Part shown: one piece after another, positions 33,622 through 41,912 of the stretch
How the letters are laid out: every line of letters starts with the position of its first letter
Numbering within the stretch: position 1 is the first letter of the stretch
Assembly: GCA_041665065.1 (NCBI GenBank)
Contig: JBAYJM010000001.1
Location: forward strand, 50,861 to 114,860
Source of the DNA: JBAYJM01 sp041665065
GTDB lineage: Bacteria; Patescibacteriota; Patescibacteriia; 2-01-FULL-39-33
Reading direction: 5' to 3'
DNA: 64,000 nt
Position numbers and translations under genes: made by a program
Notes under the pieces: model-generated
Seen by the model: the letters and a program-made list of their open reading frames with translations, nothing else
What the model was told of the DNA's origin: nothing
The model's database searches: none

Positions 33622-34374
33622 TTAATTTTTATTTAAAGTTTTTATTGCTGCAACAAACTTAGCATAAAATTTTTGAGTAATATATTTCGCCGCCTTTCTT
33701 AATTCGTTTAAGTTGGGAAAATTACTAGGGTCAAAATTCTGTGCATCTTCTTTGTCCAAATTTATTTTATAAATTATATCATCTGGTTCAATGTCAGCCT
33801 TTCCATATTTGCCTAGGCCATAGTATACCTTTTCATCATAAGGACTTTCATGATCGGATCTTATTATTAGAAACGTTGATCCTGTTTCGATTAGTTTGTC
33901 AATAATCTGCCCTGCAGTTTGAGAGTCGCCATCACCAAGGCTTCTTATGTCCCAGCCCATACTTTCAAGAAAAAATTTTATTATACTATCGCTAAAATCT
34001 TCTATTAAATGTCTTTTTACTTCTGGATCAATATCTTCTTCTTTTTGAATATGGCTTAAAGCTTCACTGACGGTGTAGCCGATACTACTCGCTCTTTTTA
34101 TTAAGGCAGGGTGATTTTTGATTATAATTTTCTCATCTTCCTCTCTTAACAAATTATAAATATTAGCTATGGCTACCGCGTCTCCGGCTTCAATTCCTTC
34201 TGATGCCTCTCTGTCGGCCTGCTCTTTAGTTGTTAAATGTCTTAATCCGAGGCTATTTTCATGGATAAATAATAAATCATCAAATTCAAGTTCAGGCCCG
34301 TCTTTATAATCTTGATATTCGGGGTCGTCTATACGCTCTTCGGTTGGCTCTCTTTTAGAAAGAAATTCATTCAT
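33622..34374 (-). CDS. Unrecognised acidic protein heading the thrS operon
   Basis: A 250-residue protein that I do not recognise, with no signal peptide or membrane segment, an acidic N terminus and a basic C terminus. Notable segments are FFLESMGWDIRSLGDGDSQTAGQIIDKLIE and STFLIIRSDHESPYDEKVYYGLGKYG. ATG 34374 is chosen because an in-frame ATG at 34404 lies inside the terminator stem of the T-box leader. It is the first gene after that leader, so it is expected to be induced on threonine starvation together with the GNAT and thrS. Confidence 0.6.
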   Translation of the reverse strand: MNEFLSKREPTEERIDDPEYQDYKDGPELEFDDLLFIHENSLGLRHLTTKEQADREASEGIEAGDAVAIANIYNLLREEDEKIIIKNHPALIKRASSIGYTVSEALSHIQKEEDIDPEVKRHLIEDFSDSIIKFFLESMGWDIRSLGDGDSQTAGQIIDKLIETGSTFLIIRSDHESPYDEKVYYGLGKYGKADIEPDDIIYKINLDKEDAQNFDPSNFPNLNELRKAAKYITQKFYAKFVAAIKTLNKN

Positions 34375-34385
34375 AGTATTAAAAT

Positions 34386-34562
34386 AAAAAATCTCCCATC
34401 CCAATTATACGCTAATTATAGCATATTATTGGGACGAGAGATGTTCCCGCGGTTCCACCCAGATTTCCTGCATGTGCAGGACACTTTATTAAATAAGCTT
34501 AGTCCGCCGAAGCGGATCCGTATGGAGAACAGTTGGTGGCTGTTCCAATTGCTGTACTTAAA
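34386..34562 (-). ncRNA. T-box riboswitch of the thrS operon, ultrashort Stem I type
   Basis: Minus-strand leader. The T-box sequence TGGGTGGAACCGCGGG spans about 34447-34462 and is followed by a terminator: ATCTCTCGTCCCAAT pairs with ATTGGGATGGGAGAT, then six Us (34386-34443). The 5' hairpin is very small: GGAACAG (34540-34546) and CTGTTCT (34526-34532) close a seven-base loop, CCACCAA, that contains the Thr codon ACC (34535-34537). A UUCG-capped hairpin and TCCTGC-ACAT-GCAGGA follow as Stem II/III elements. Uncharged tRNA-Thr would stabilise the antiterminator. TTGACT (34585-34590) lies upstream with an AATAAT/TATAAT at 34562-34570 as likely promoter. Confidence 0.9.
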
Positions 34563-34634
34563 TTATTATAAAAAAAGCCCAAAAAGTCAAATGAACCTTG
34601 TTTTTATGCCTCATTTTTGCTAATATCAATTATT

Positions 34635-36335
34635 ATGGATTACACAATAATTAAAGTAAAACAGCAGATAAAAGAGGCGGTACAAAAAGCTTTGGGCCAG
34701 GAAATTGACCAAAAGCATATAGAAATAGGAGTTCCGCCGGAAAAAGATATGGGGGATTTGGCAATTCCTTGTTTTTATTTTGCAAAATTGCTCCGGCTTT
34801 CTCCAAATAGAATAGCCGAAGAATTAAAAAATAAAATACGGCCAGTAGGTTTTATTGAATCTGCCAACAATGCCGGACCCTATTTAAATATCATATTAAA
34901 TAAAAAAGTCCTGGCTCAAAAGGTTTTAAATGAAATCAGTAAGAAAGGCGAAAAATTTGGCAGCTTAAAGTCTGACAAAGAAAAAATAATGATTGAGTAT
35001 TCTAATCCCAATACTCACAAAGAATTTCATATCGGCCATAGTAGAAATGCGATTTTGGGAGCAAGCTTGGTTAATGTTTATAAATTTGCCGGCAAAAAAG
35101 TTATCCCTGTAAATTATATAGGCGATATCGGATCGCATGTGGCTAAATGCCTTTGGGCTTTGGAGAAATTCCACAAAGACGAGCCTCTGCCCGAAAATAA
35201 AGGAAAATATTTGGGAGGAATTTATGGCGAAGCGGTGAGAAGAATTGATGAGAATACAGAGCTCAAAAAAGAAACTGACGAGGTTCAGCAAAAATTGGAA
35301 TCAGGCGATAAATATTGGATGGCGCTTTGGAAAAAAACAAAAGCATGGAGCATGGATGAGCTGAAAGAGATTTATAAATTATTAAATGCAAAATTTGATA
35401 AGATTTTTTTTGAAAGCGAAGTGGAAAAGCCCGGCAAAAAAATTGTGGCTGAGTTAATGGAGAGGGGAATTGCAGAAAAATCCCAGGGAGCGGTAGTAAT
35501 CAATTTGGAAAAATATAATTTAAGAACTCTTTTACTTCTAAAGTCAGACGGTTCGTCTCTATATTCCACAAAAGAGTTGGCTCTTGCCCAGTTAAAATTT
35601 GATAAGTATAAGATTGATAAGAGCATAGTCATTGTCGATAATCGCCAGGGTTTTTATTTTCAACAATTTTTTAAGACATTGGAAATAATGGGATTTGATA
35701 AAAAAATGGAGCATATTCCCTATGAATTTGTCACCCTAAAGGATGGCGCAATGTCATCGCGATCTGGCAACATTGTCCCTTTTGAAGATTTTTTTGAAAA
35801 AGTTGTTGAGTTGGCAAAAGCTGAAACACAAAAGAGGCATCAGGATTGGAACGGGGAAAAAATCAGCGATGTGTCCCAAAAAATCGCCTTGTCTGCCATT
35901 AAATTCAACATGATAAAAACAAATAACAGTAATATTATTGTTTTTGATGTTGAAGAGGCATTAAGTTTTGACGGATTCACGGGGCCTTATTTGCAATATA
36001 CTATCAGCAGGATAAATAGCATTCTTAAAAAAGAATCTCCAAAAGGAGAAATTGATTTTGCAAAGTTGGAAAATCTACTAGAAAAAGAATTGATTTTAAA
36101 GGCTTCGAATTTTCCGGAAATAATTGCTCAGTGCCAAAAAGAAAATCAGCCTAGCATTTTAGCTAAATACTTATTCGAATTGGCAAAGCTGTTTTCCAAC
36201 TATTATCAAAATATCCCAATTTTAAAATCCGAACAAGAAACCAAAAAGGCAAGATTGTTCTTGATTTCAAACATCAGACAGGTTTTAATTAATGGAATCA
36301 GTCTTTTGGGTATAGATGTTTTGGAGGAAATGTAG
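34635..36335 (+). CDS. argS: Arginyl-tRNA synthetase
   Basis: A 566-residue class I synthetase that charges tRNA-Arg. The N-terminal additional domain (residues ~1-105) is followed by YSNPNTHKEFHIGHSRN with the HIGH motif, and by a LKDGAMSSRSGN segment in the KMSKS position, a known ArgRS variant. The C-terminal DALR anticodon domain contains FDGFTGPYLQYTISRI. ATG 34635 is preferred to an in-frame TTG at 34617. It is divergent from the thrS operon; no T-box was found in front of it. Confidence 0.97.
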   Translation: MDYTIIKVKQQIKEAVQKALGQEIDQKHIEIGVPPEKDMGDLAIPCFYFAKLLRLSPNRIAEELKNKIRPVGFIESANNAGPYLNIILNKKVLAQKVLNEISKKGEKFGSLKSDKEKIMIEYSNPNTHKEFHIGHSRNAILGASLVNVYKFAGKKVIPVNYIGDIGSHVAKCLWALEKFHKDEPLPENKGKYLGGIYGEAVRRIDENTELKKETDEVQQKLESGDKYWMALWKKTKAWSMDELKEIYKLLNAKFDKIFFESEVEKPGKKIVAELMERGIAEKSQGAVVINLEKYNLRTLLLLKSDGSSLYSTKELALAQLKFDKYKIDKSIVIVDNRQGFYFQQFFKTLEIMGFDKKMEHIPYEFVTLKDGAMSSRSGNIVPFEDFFEKVVELAKAETQKRHQDWNGEKISDVSQKIALSAIKFNMIKTNNSNIIVFDVEEALSFDGFTGPYLQYTISRINSILKKESPKGEIDFAKLENLLEKELILKASNFPEIIAQCQKENQPSILAKYLFELAKLFSNYYQNIPILKSEQETKKARLFLISNIRQVLINGISLLGIDVLEEM

Positions 36336-36406
36336 GTCGTCAGCAGCATAAACCATTTATTTATAGAAGCCTTTATTTTTTAATTAGTATTTGTTAAAAT
36401 CTGTTT

Positions 36407-36793
36407 ATGGCAGAAAAAAAAGTAAAAATTTTAATGGTGGAGGATGAGACGGATTTAGCTGAGGTTTACAGCCTGCAAATGAAAATGTCAGGCATTGATG
36501 TTACGATTGCGAGAAATGGCGCAGATGCTTTAAGTTTCATACAAAAGCAGAAATTTGATTTAGTTTTACTTGATTTATTCATGCCGGACATGGATGGATT
36601 TGAAGTTTTGCAAAAGTTAACGGCTGATCCCAAGATAAAAAAGCAGACAATCTATGCTTGGAGTAATTTAACGCAAAAAAAGCAAATTGACTATGCGATA
36701 AAATGCGGCGCCACAGATTTTTTGATCAAATCCGATTACACGCCAAAAACCTTAGTTGAAAAAGTGATGGAGTTAATTAATAAAAATAAATAA
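36407..36793 (+). CDS. Single-domain response regulator (CheY-like)
   Basis: A 128-residue receiver domain: acidic pair in MVEDETD, phosphoacceptor Asp in LVLLDLFMPDMDGFEVL, and a Lys in FLIKSDYTP. A switch residue is present in YAWSNL (Ser in place of the usual SA). There is no output domain. It is immediately followed by the ferredoxin gene (no gap), so the two are probably translated together. It could pair with the orphan kinase at 23290. Confidence 0.93.
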   Translation: MAEKKVKILMVEDETDLAEVYSLQMKMSGIDVTIARNGADALSFIQKQKFDLVLLDLFMPDMDGFEVLQKLTADPKIKKQTIYAWSNLTQKKQIDYAIKCGATDFLIKSDYTPKTLVEKVMELINKNK

Positions 36794-37012
36794 ATGAAAC
36801 CTAAAATAAATGATTTCTGCATAGCTTGCATGACTTGTGAAGGCATCTGTCCGGAGGTGTTTAAGGTTGTTGATGGCAAGGCAACTGTTTTAGACGCTAA
36901 TTATGCAAATTATAAGGATAAAATTGACGAAGCGATTGCCTCTTGTGCCGTGCAGGCCATTGAGTGGGAAGAAGAGGCTGTAGTTGAAGAAGTTTCAACA
37001 GAACAAGAATAA
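36794..37012 (+). CDS. [4Fe-4S] ferredoxin
   Basis: A 72-residue single-cluster ferredoxin: CIACMTCEGICPEVF near the N terminus and a distal cysteine in ASCAVQAIEW. The usual distal CP is CA here. The C terminus is acidic (EEEAVVEEV). An electron carrier for an unknown partner. It starts directly after the response regulator stop and is followed by a terminator. Confidence 0.88.
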   Translation: MKPKINDFCIACMTCEGICPEVFKVVDGKATVLDANYANYKDKIDEAIASCAVQAIEWEEEAVVEEVSTEQE

Positions 37013-37026
37013 AAATTAGAATTAAT

Positions 37027-37076
37027 CCCGGCTTACTATCCGCCAGTTGGCGGAGGCGTATGCCGGGGTTTTATTT
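37027..37076 (+). terminator. Two-tier terminator after the ferredoxin gene
   Basis: Outer stem CCCGGC (37027-37032) with GCCGGG (37062-37067); inner stem TCCGCC (37039-37044) with GGCGGA (37049-37054); then TTTTATTTTT. Confidence 0.85.
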
Positions 37077-37105
37077 TTGACTTTTTTACTGTATTTTGGT
37101 ATATT
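37077..37105 (+). promoter_or_regulatory. Promoter of the ileS T-box operon
   Basis: TTGACT (37077-37082), 17 bases, TATATT (37100-37105). Its -35 overlaps the T-run of the preceding terminator. Confidence 0.75.
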
Positions 37106-37111
37106 TTAATT

Positions 37112-37283
37112 ACAATTTATAAATGAAAAGCGTTGACTCCGACTATCATCGGAGAAGCTGTCGGAAGAAATCGCTCTTGAGCGGAAGTAGAACCGACCGG
37201 GTAAGCCCGTCGTAGCTGTAATCAAGCATAAACCGAGATGGTACCGCCCGCGAGGGCTCTTGGATTCCATGTCGGTCTTTTTG
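37112..37283 (+). ncRNA. T-box riboswitch of the ileS operon, ultrashort Stem I type
   Basis: Plus-strand leader. CTCCGA (37137-37142) and TCGGAG (37149-37154) close a six-base loop, CTATCA, containing the Ile codon ATC (37145-37147). The next ~75 bases (GTAGAACCGACCGGG ... CCCGTCGTAGC) look like the Stem IIA/B pseudoknot of standard T-boxes. The T-box itself is ATGGTACCGCC near 37239-37249. The terminator pairs ACCGAGATGG (37232-37241) with CCATGTCGGT (37267-37276), ahead of CTTTTTG. Uncharged tRNA-Ile would favour read-through into the four-helix protein and ileS. The remaining part of 37013-37340 contains the terminator and promoter above and no gene. Confidence 0.92.
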
Positions 37284-37340
37284 TTTAATTATTAATTTTT
37301 TAATTTTAAATTTTATAAATAATATTATAATTTTAAATTT

Positions 37341-37691
37341 ATGGATTATGATTTGGAGGAAAGGACTGCAAAATTTGGAGAAAGAGTAATTATATTTATA
37401 AAATCCATTAACGATAATTATGTTAATCGGCCATTAATCAGTCAAATTGTCAGATCATCAACAAGTATTGGCGCTAATTATATGGAAGCAAATCAGGGTT
37501 CATCAAAAAAAGACTTTGCTAATAAAATAAGAATTTGTCAAAAAGAAGCAAACGAAACAAAACACTGGCTTAGAATGGTTGCAATAGCAAATGACGATAA
37601 AAAAGAAATTTTCAGGATATTATGGAAAGAGGCGCACGAGTTAACTCTAATATTTTCTAAAATCAGTAGAGTTTGTAAAATTAATAATTAA
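37341..37691 (+). CDS. Four-helix bundle protein (23S rRNA intervening-sequence family)
   Basis: A 116-residue protein of the S23/four-helix bundle family: LEERTAKFGERVIIFIKSI, PLISQIVRSSTSIGANYMEA (the conserved core), KKDFANKIRICQKEANETKHWLRM. The family was first found inside 23S rRNA intervening sequences, and members form pentameric bundles of unknown function. It lies between the isoleucine T-box and ileS with no terminator after it, so it is expected to be induced along with IleRS. Confidence 0.9.
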   Translation: MDYDLEERTAKFGERVIIFIKSINDNYVNRPLISQIVRSSTSIGANYMEANQGSSKKDFANKIRICQKEANETKHWLRMVAIANDDKKEIFRILWKEAHELTLIFSKISRVCKINN

Positions 37692-37739
37692 GATTTATTT
37701 AAAAATTATAAATTAAAAATTTAAAAATTGAATACATAT

Positions 37740-40700
37740 ATGTCTGAAGAAAAGAAAAACATAATTTCCGAAAGGGAGATAGAAATACAAAACTTTTGGA
37801 AGGACAACAAGATTTTTGAAAAAACTTTAGAAGCCACAAAAAATGGCCCGGTTTATAATTTTTATGATGGCCCGCCTTTTGCTACAGGTACTACGCACTA
37901 TGGCCACTTAGTCGCCAGCGTAATGAAAGATGTTATTCCCAGATATCAGACAATGAAAGGAAATTATGTGGAGAGAAAATGGGGCTGGGATTGTCATGGA
38001 TTGCCGATTGAAAATATTGCTGAAAAAGCGCTAGGCTTTAAAAGCAAAAAAGATATTGAAGAATATGGCATTGAAAAATTTAATGCATTTTGTAGATCAA
38101 AAGTTTTGGAATATGTGGATGCTTGGAAAAAGACTATCCCAAGATTTGGAAGATGGGCTGACATGGAAAATCCCTATAAAACAATGGATTTGTCATATAT
38201 GGAAAGTGTTTGGTGGGTATTTAAAGAACTATATAATAAAGGTTTGATTTATGAGGGTTATAAATCAATGCATATTTGTCCAAGATGCGAAACGACTTTA
38301 TCACAAATGGAAGTGAGCGAAGGATATAAAGACATTAAGGACTTAACTTCGACTTGGAAATTTAAGGTCAAGGGCCAAGATAATACCTATTTACTGTCAT
38401 GGACTACAGTGCCCTGGTCAACTCTTAGCACAATGGGTTTGGCTGTCGGCGTTGATTTTAACTATGTAAAGGTTAATGTCGGTGATGAATTTGTAATATT
38501 TATTAAAGACAGACTGGAAAAAATAATGGAAGGCAAGGGCGATTATAAAATTGTAGAAGAATTTAAAGGCAGTAAATTGGTTGGCTTGGAATATGAACAT
38601 CTGGTTGATTTTTATAAAGAATTGCCCGAAGTTAAAAATAATAAAAATGTTTACCATGTTTTCGCCGGTGATTATGTCGAGGCAAGCGAAGGAACCGGTA
38701 TTGTAACAATTAATGGATCGTATGGTGAAATTGATTTGCAGATGACTCAGAAGCAAGGTTTGCCGGTTGTTATGGATGTTATGATGAATGGTCATCTAGC
38801 AGAAATCGCTAAGGATTATGCCGGCATGTATGTAGAAAAAGCCGAAAAACAATTTATTGCAGACATGGAAAAGAAGAGTTTAGTTTGGAATACGGAAGAA
38901 TATGTCCACTCATATCCTCATTGCTGGAGATGTGATACTCCACTTTTAAATTATTCAACATCATCCTGGTTTGTAAAAGTTACAGACGTTAAGGAAAAAG
39001 CATTAAAACTTGCTAAAGATATTAATTGGTCACCAAGTCATATAAAAGAAGGTAGATTTGGCAAGTGGCTCGAAGGCGCAAGGGATTGGTCAATCTCCAG
39101 GCAAAGATTTTGGGCATCAGTTATGCCGATTTGGAAGTGCGATTGCGGACACATGGAAGTCTTGGGATCGGTTGCCGAATTAGATAAATTAAAAATTATT
39201 AAAAATAAGATATTTGGTTTGCGTCATGGAGAATCAGAAAAAAATGTGAATGATATTTTTGATTTTTCAGAAAAACATAAACTCGAACTGACTAAGAAAG
39301 GAATTAGTGATGTTGAGAAAATAGTTTTGGCAATTAAAAAATTAAAAATTGATTTAATAATTTCATCAAATATTTTCAGGGCTAAGCAAACTGCAGAAAT
39401 TGTGGCGAATAATTTGGGTTTGGAAATAATTTTTGATGCACGTTTAAATGAGACCAACTATGGAGACTGGCAAGGTAAATCAGAAGAATCTAAAGAGGCT
39501 AAAGAAATGCAATTGAAGTGGCGACGCGATTCTTATGTTCCAGTTGGCGGGGAAGGCTTGAGTGAAGAATCAGCAAGACTTCAGGATTTATGGAAAGATT
39601 TAAATGAAAAATATGAAGGCAAAAATATTTTAATTGTTTCTCACGGCGATCCTTTACGGGTTTTAAAAGGTATATTGTCAGGTTGTCAGGGTTATGAAAT
39701 ATTTGAAAAATTTGAAATGGTTGATAAGGCAGAATTGGTTGAGCTTAATGAAATAACTTTTGATTTGCATAAGGATTTTATGGATAAAGTTCAGTTAAAA
39801 TGCAAAAAATGCCATGGAAAAATGACAAGAATTCCAGATGTTTTGGATACTTGGTTCGATAGTGGATCAATGCCGTATGCACAGAATCATTATCCATTTG
39901 AAAATAAAGAGAAATTTGATAAAAGTTTTCCGGCAGAATTTATTGCTGAGGGGGTTGATCAGACAAGAGCTTGGTTTTATTATTTGCATGTCATTTCATC
40001 TGCAATTAAGGGTAGCCGGACCTTTTCTAATGTTATTGTAAATGGAATTGTTCTGGCTGAGGATGGAAAAAAGATGGCTAAAAAGCTTAAAAACTATCCG
40101 GAGCCGGAAATTGTCATGGAAAAATACGGCGCTGATGCGCTTAGATATTATTTGCTTTCTTCTCCGGTGGTATCGGCCGAAAATATGAACTTTTCCGAGG
40201 CTGGAGTAAAGGAAGCAATGCAGAAAGTCATCATGCTGACAAATAATATTTTGAATTTTTATAAGTTGTATGAGGATATTGAGTTATTTAAGCTTACTCC
40301 TAATTATTTACTATCTAAAAAAGAGAATAGTCTTGATATTTGGTTGGTGTCTAAATTATTCATATTAATTAGGGAGGTGACAAAACAAATGGACGCCTAT
40401 GATTTACCAAGATCAGTCAGGCCGATTCAGGAATTTATTGATGAATTTTCTACCTGGTGGTTAAGACGATCCAGAGATAGATTTAAGGGTGAAGACGAAG
40501 AAGATAAAAAAGAGGCTTTGCAGACATTTCATGGTGTACTTTTGGAATTGTCTAAGGTGATGGCGCCATTTATTCCATTTATGGCAGATTATGTGTATAA
40601 GCAGATTCATGGGTATGAGGAGTCTGTGCATTTAGATAAATGGCCGGAAAATCAAGACGCATTAATTAACCAGAAAGTAATTTCACAAATGGATGAAGCA

Positions 40701-41162
40701 CAAAAAATAGTTGAAATGGGATTGGCAGCAAGAGCTGAGAAAGGAATTAAAATCCGTCAGCCGTTATCAAAAATTACCGTTTATGGATTTAGTTTATCAG
40801 AAGAGTTTGCAAAAATAATTGCCGATGAAGTTAACGTCAAAGAAGTCGTTTTTGAAAAAGGCGAACCAAAAGTTGAACTTGATATTGAAATTACTGAAGA
40901 ATTAAGGCAAGAAGGTATGGTTAGAGAGATTATCAGAACCATAAACGACTTGAGGAAAAAACAAGGACTTAGTATTGAAGATAATATCTCAGTAGAGTGG
41001 CAAAGCGAAAGTGAAGTTTTAAATGTAATTTTTGCAAATGAAAAATATATTTTGGAATTGAAAAAAAATACTATTACCGAAAAATTTGTTAAAATTGATT
41101 TAGACTCACCAGATATAAATATCAATGGCGAATCGATAAAATTCCAAATAAATAAAATTTAA
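37740..41162 (+). CDS. ileS: Isoleucyl-tRNA synthetase with an inserted histidine phosphatase domain
   Basis: A 1140-residue class I synthetase. The HIGH-type motif is in PPFATGTTHYGHLVAS, the KMSKS-type motif is GKKMAKK, and a C-terminal anticodon domain is present. The zinc region is split: CDCG (Cys467) and KCKKC (Cys688) should be close, but between them residues ~490-675 form a complete phosphoglycerate mutase/histidine phosphatase domain: LRHGESEKN (His496), IFRAKQTAEIV, LNETNYGDWQG and VSHGDPLR (His635). All four catalytic elements are kept. The archaeal/eukaryotic-like IleRS type fits the DVLDTWFDSGSMPYA segment. ATG 37740 is preferred to TTG 37728. T-box controlled. What the inserted phosphatase acts on is unknown. 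Confidence 0.97.
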   Translation: MSEEKKNIISEREIEIQNFWKDNKIFEKTLEATKNGPVYNFYDGPPFATGTTHYGHLVASVMKDVIPRYQTMKGNYVERKWGWDCHGLPIENIAEKALGFKSKKDIEEYGIEKFNAFCRSKVLEYVDAWKKTIPRFGRWADMENPYKTMDLSYMESVWWVFKELYNKGLIYEGYKSMHICPRCETTLSQMEVSEGYKDIKDLTSTWKFKVKGQDNTYLLSWTTVPWSTLSTMGLAVGVDFNYVKVNVGDEFVIFIKDRLEKIMEGKGDYKIVEEFKGSKLVGLEYEHLVDFYKELPEVKNNKNVYHVFAGDYVEASEGTGIVTINGSYGEIDLQMTQKQGLPVVMDVMMNGHLAEIAKDYAGMYVEKAEKQFIADMEKKSLVWNTEEYVHSYPHCWRCDTPLLNYSTSSWFVKVTDVKEKALKLAKDINWSPSHIKEGRFGKWLEGARDWSISRQRFWASVMPIWKCDCGHMEVLGSVAELDKLKIIKNKIFGLRHGESEKNVNDIFDFSEKHKLELTKKGISDVEKIVLAIKKLKIDLIISSNIFRAKQTAEIVANNLGLEIIFDARLNETNYGDWQGKSEESKEAKEMQLKWRRDSYVPVGGEGLSEESARLQDLWKDLNEKYEGKNILIVSHGDPLRVLKGILSGCQGYEIFEKFEMVDKAELVELNEITFDLHKDFMDKVQLKCKKCHGKMTRIPDVLDTWFDSGSMPYAQNHYPFENKEKFDKSFPAEFIAEGVDQTRAWFYYLHVISSAIKGSRTFSNVIVNGIVLAEDGKKMAKKLKNYPEPEIVMEKYGADALRYYLLSSPVVSAENMNFSEAGVKEAMQKVIMLTNNILNFYKLYEDIELFKLTPNYLLSKKENSLDIWLVSKLFILIREVTKQMDAYDLPRSVRPIQEFIDEFSTWWLRRSRDRFKGEDEEDKKEALQTFHGVLLELSKVMAPFIPFMADYVYKQIHGYEESVHLDKWPENQDALINQKVISQMDEAQKIVEMGLAARAEKGIKIRQPLSKITVYGFSLSEEFAKIIADEVNVKEVVFEKGEPKVELDIEITEELRQEGMVREIIRTINDLRKKQGLSIEDNISVEWQSESEVLNVIFANEKYILELKKNTITEKFVKIDLDSPDININGESIKFQINKI

Positions 41163-41912
41163 ATGAAAAAAGGATTAATTATAATTTTATCTATACTAGT
41201 TATTATTGTATTCGGGATTTATTTGAATCGTTCTTACGCTCATTTTTATTCTTATTTGGGCGATAATGCGATGATAAATCCAAATATAAGTAATATCTAT
41301 CGTATTGATAATAGTGAATCAACCTCTACATTAACCTATGTTGTGCTTGGAGATAGTCTTTCTTCTGGCGTAGGTTGTGATGATTATAAACTTTCTTTTC
41401 CATATCAATTTGCAGAAAGTTTATCAAAAGAAAAAAAGCAAAATATTATACTTGTTAATGTGAGCAAACCAGGTGCTCAATCTGCTGATCTTTTTGATCA
41501 AATTGGTTCAATTCCAAGGCCACTCGTTAGTCCAGATATTGTTACATTATTTATCGGAACTAATGATATTCATAACTTTGTTTCAAGTAGAAAATTTCAA
41601 AAAAATCTAAACGAAACAATTGCGCGCCTTAAGCAATCAAATGCCGAAATTATTGTTGTAAATATACCATATCTTGGTTCGTCAAAATTATTATGGTGGC
41701 CATATAACTGGTATTTCGCCGTCAAAACATTGCAGTATAATAAGGTGATAGATAAAACATGTAAACAGAATGATTTAAAATGCTTTGATGTATATCAAGT
41801 AAATAAGTTAGGATCAAAAGATTTAAAAGATTTTTATAGCGCAGATCTTTTCCATCCGTCATGTGCAGGTTATTCATTATGGACAGATAAATTTTATGCA
41901 AATATTCGTTAA
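41163..41912 (+). CDS. Membrane-anchored SGNH/GDSL hydrolase
   Basis: A 249-residue protein with an N-terminal membrane segment (residues 4-22) and a GDSL-type esterase domain outside the membrane. Block I is VVLGDSLSSG (nucleophile Ser), block III is GTNDIH, and block V is DLFHPSCAGY (Asp and His). Such enzymes remove or transfer acetyl groups on polysaccharides. The start codon follows the ileS stop directly, and the 3' end overlaps the acyltransferase gene by 17 bases; SGNH and acyltransferase-3 proteins commonly work as an O-acetylation pair. Confidence 0.9.
   Translation: MKKGLIIILSILVIIVFGIYLNRSYAHFYSYLGDNAMINPNISNIYRIDNSESTSTLTYVVLGDSLSSGVGCDDYKLSFPYQFAESLSKEKKQNIILVNVSKPGAQSADLFDQIGSIPRPLVSPDIVTLFIGTNDIHNFVSSRKFQKNLNETIARLKQSNAEIIVVNIPYLGSSKLLWWPYNWYFAVKTLQYNKVIDKTCKQNDLKCFDVYQVNKLGSKDLKDFYSADLFHPSCAGYSLWTDKFYANIR

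Noticed and set aside
34375..34404. Upstream start for the first thrS-operon gene (MGWEIFYF...)
   Set aside because: This ATG is part of the T-box terminator stem and U-run, so the start at 34374 is preferred.
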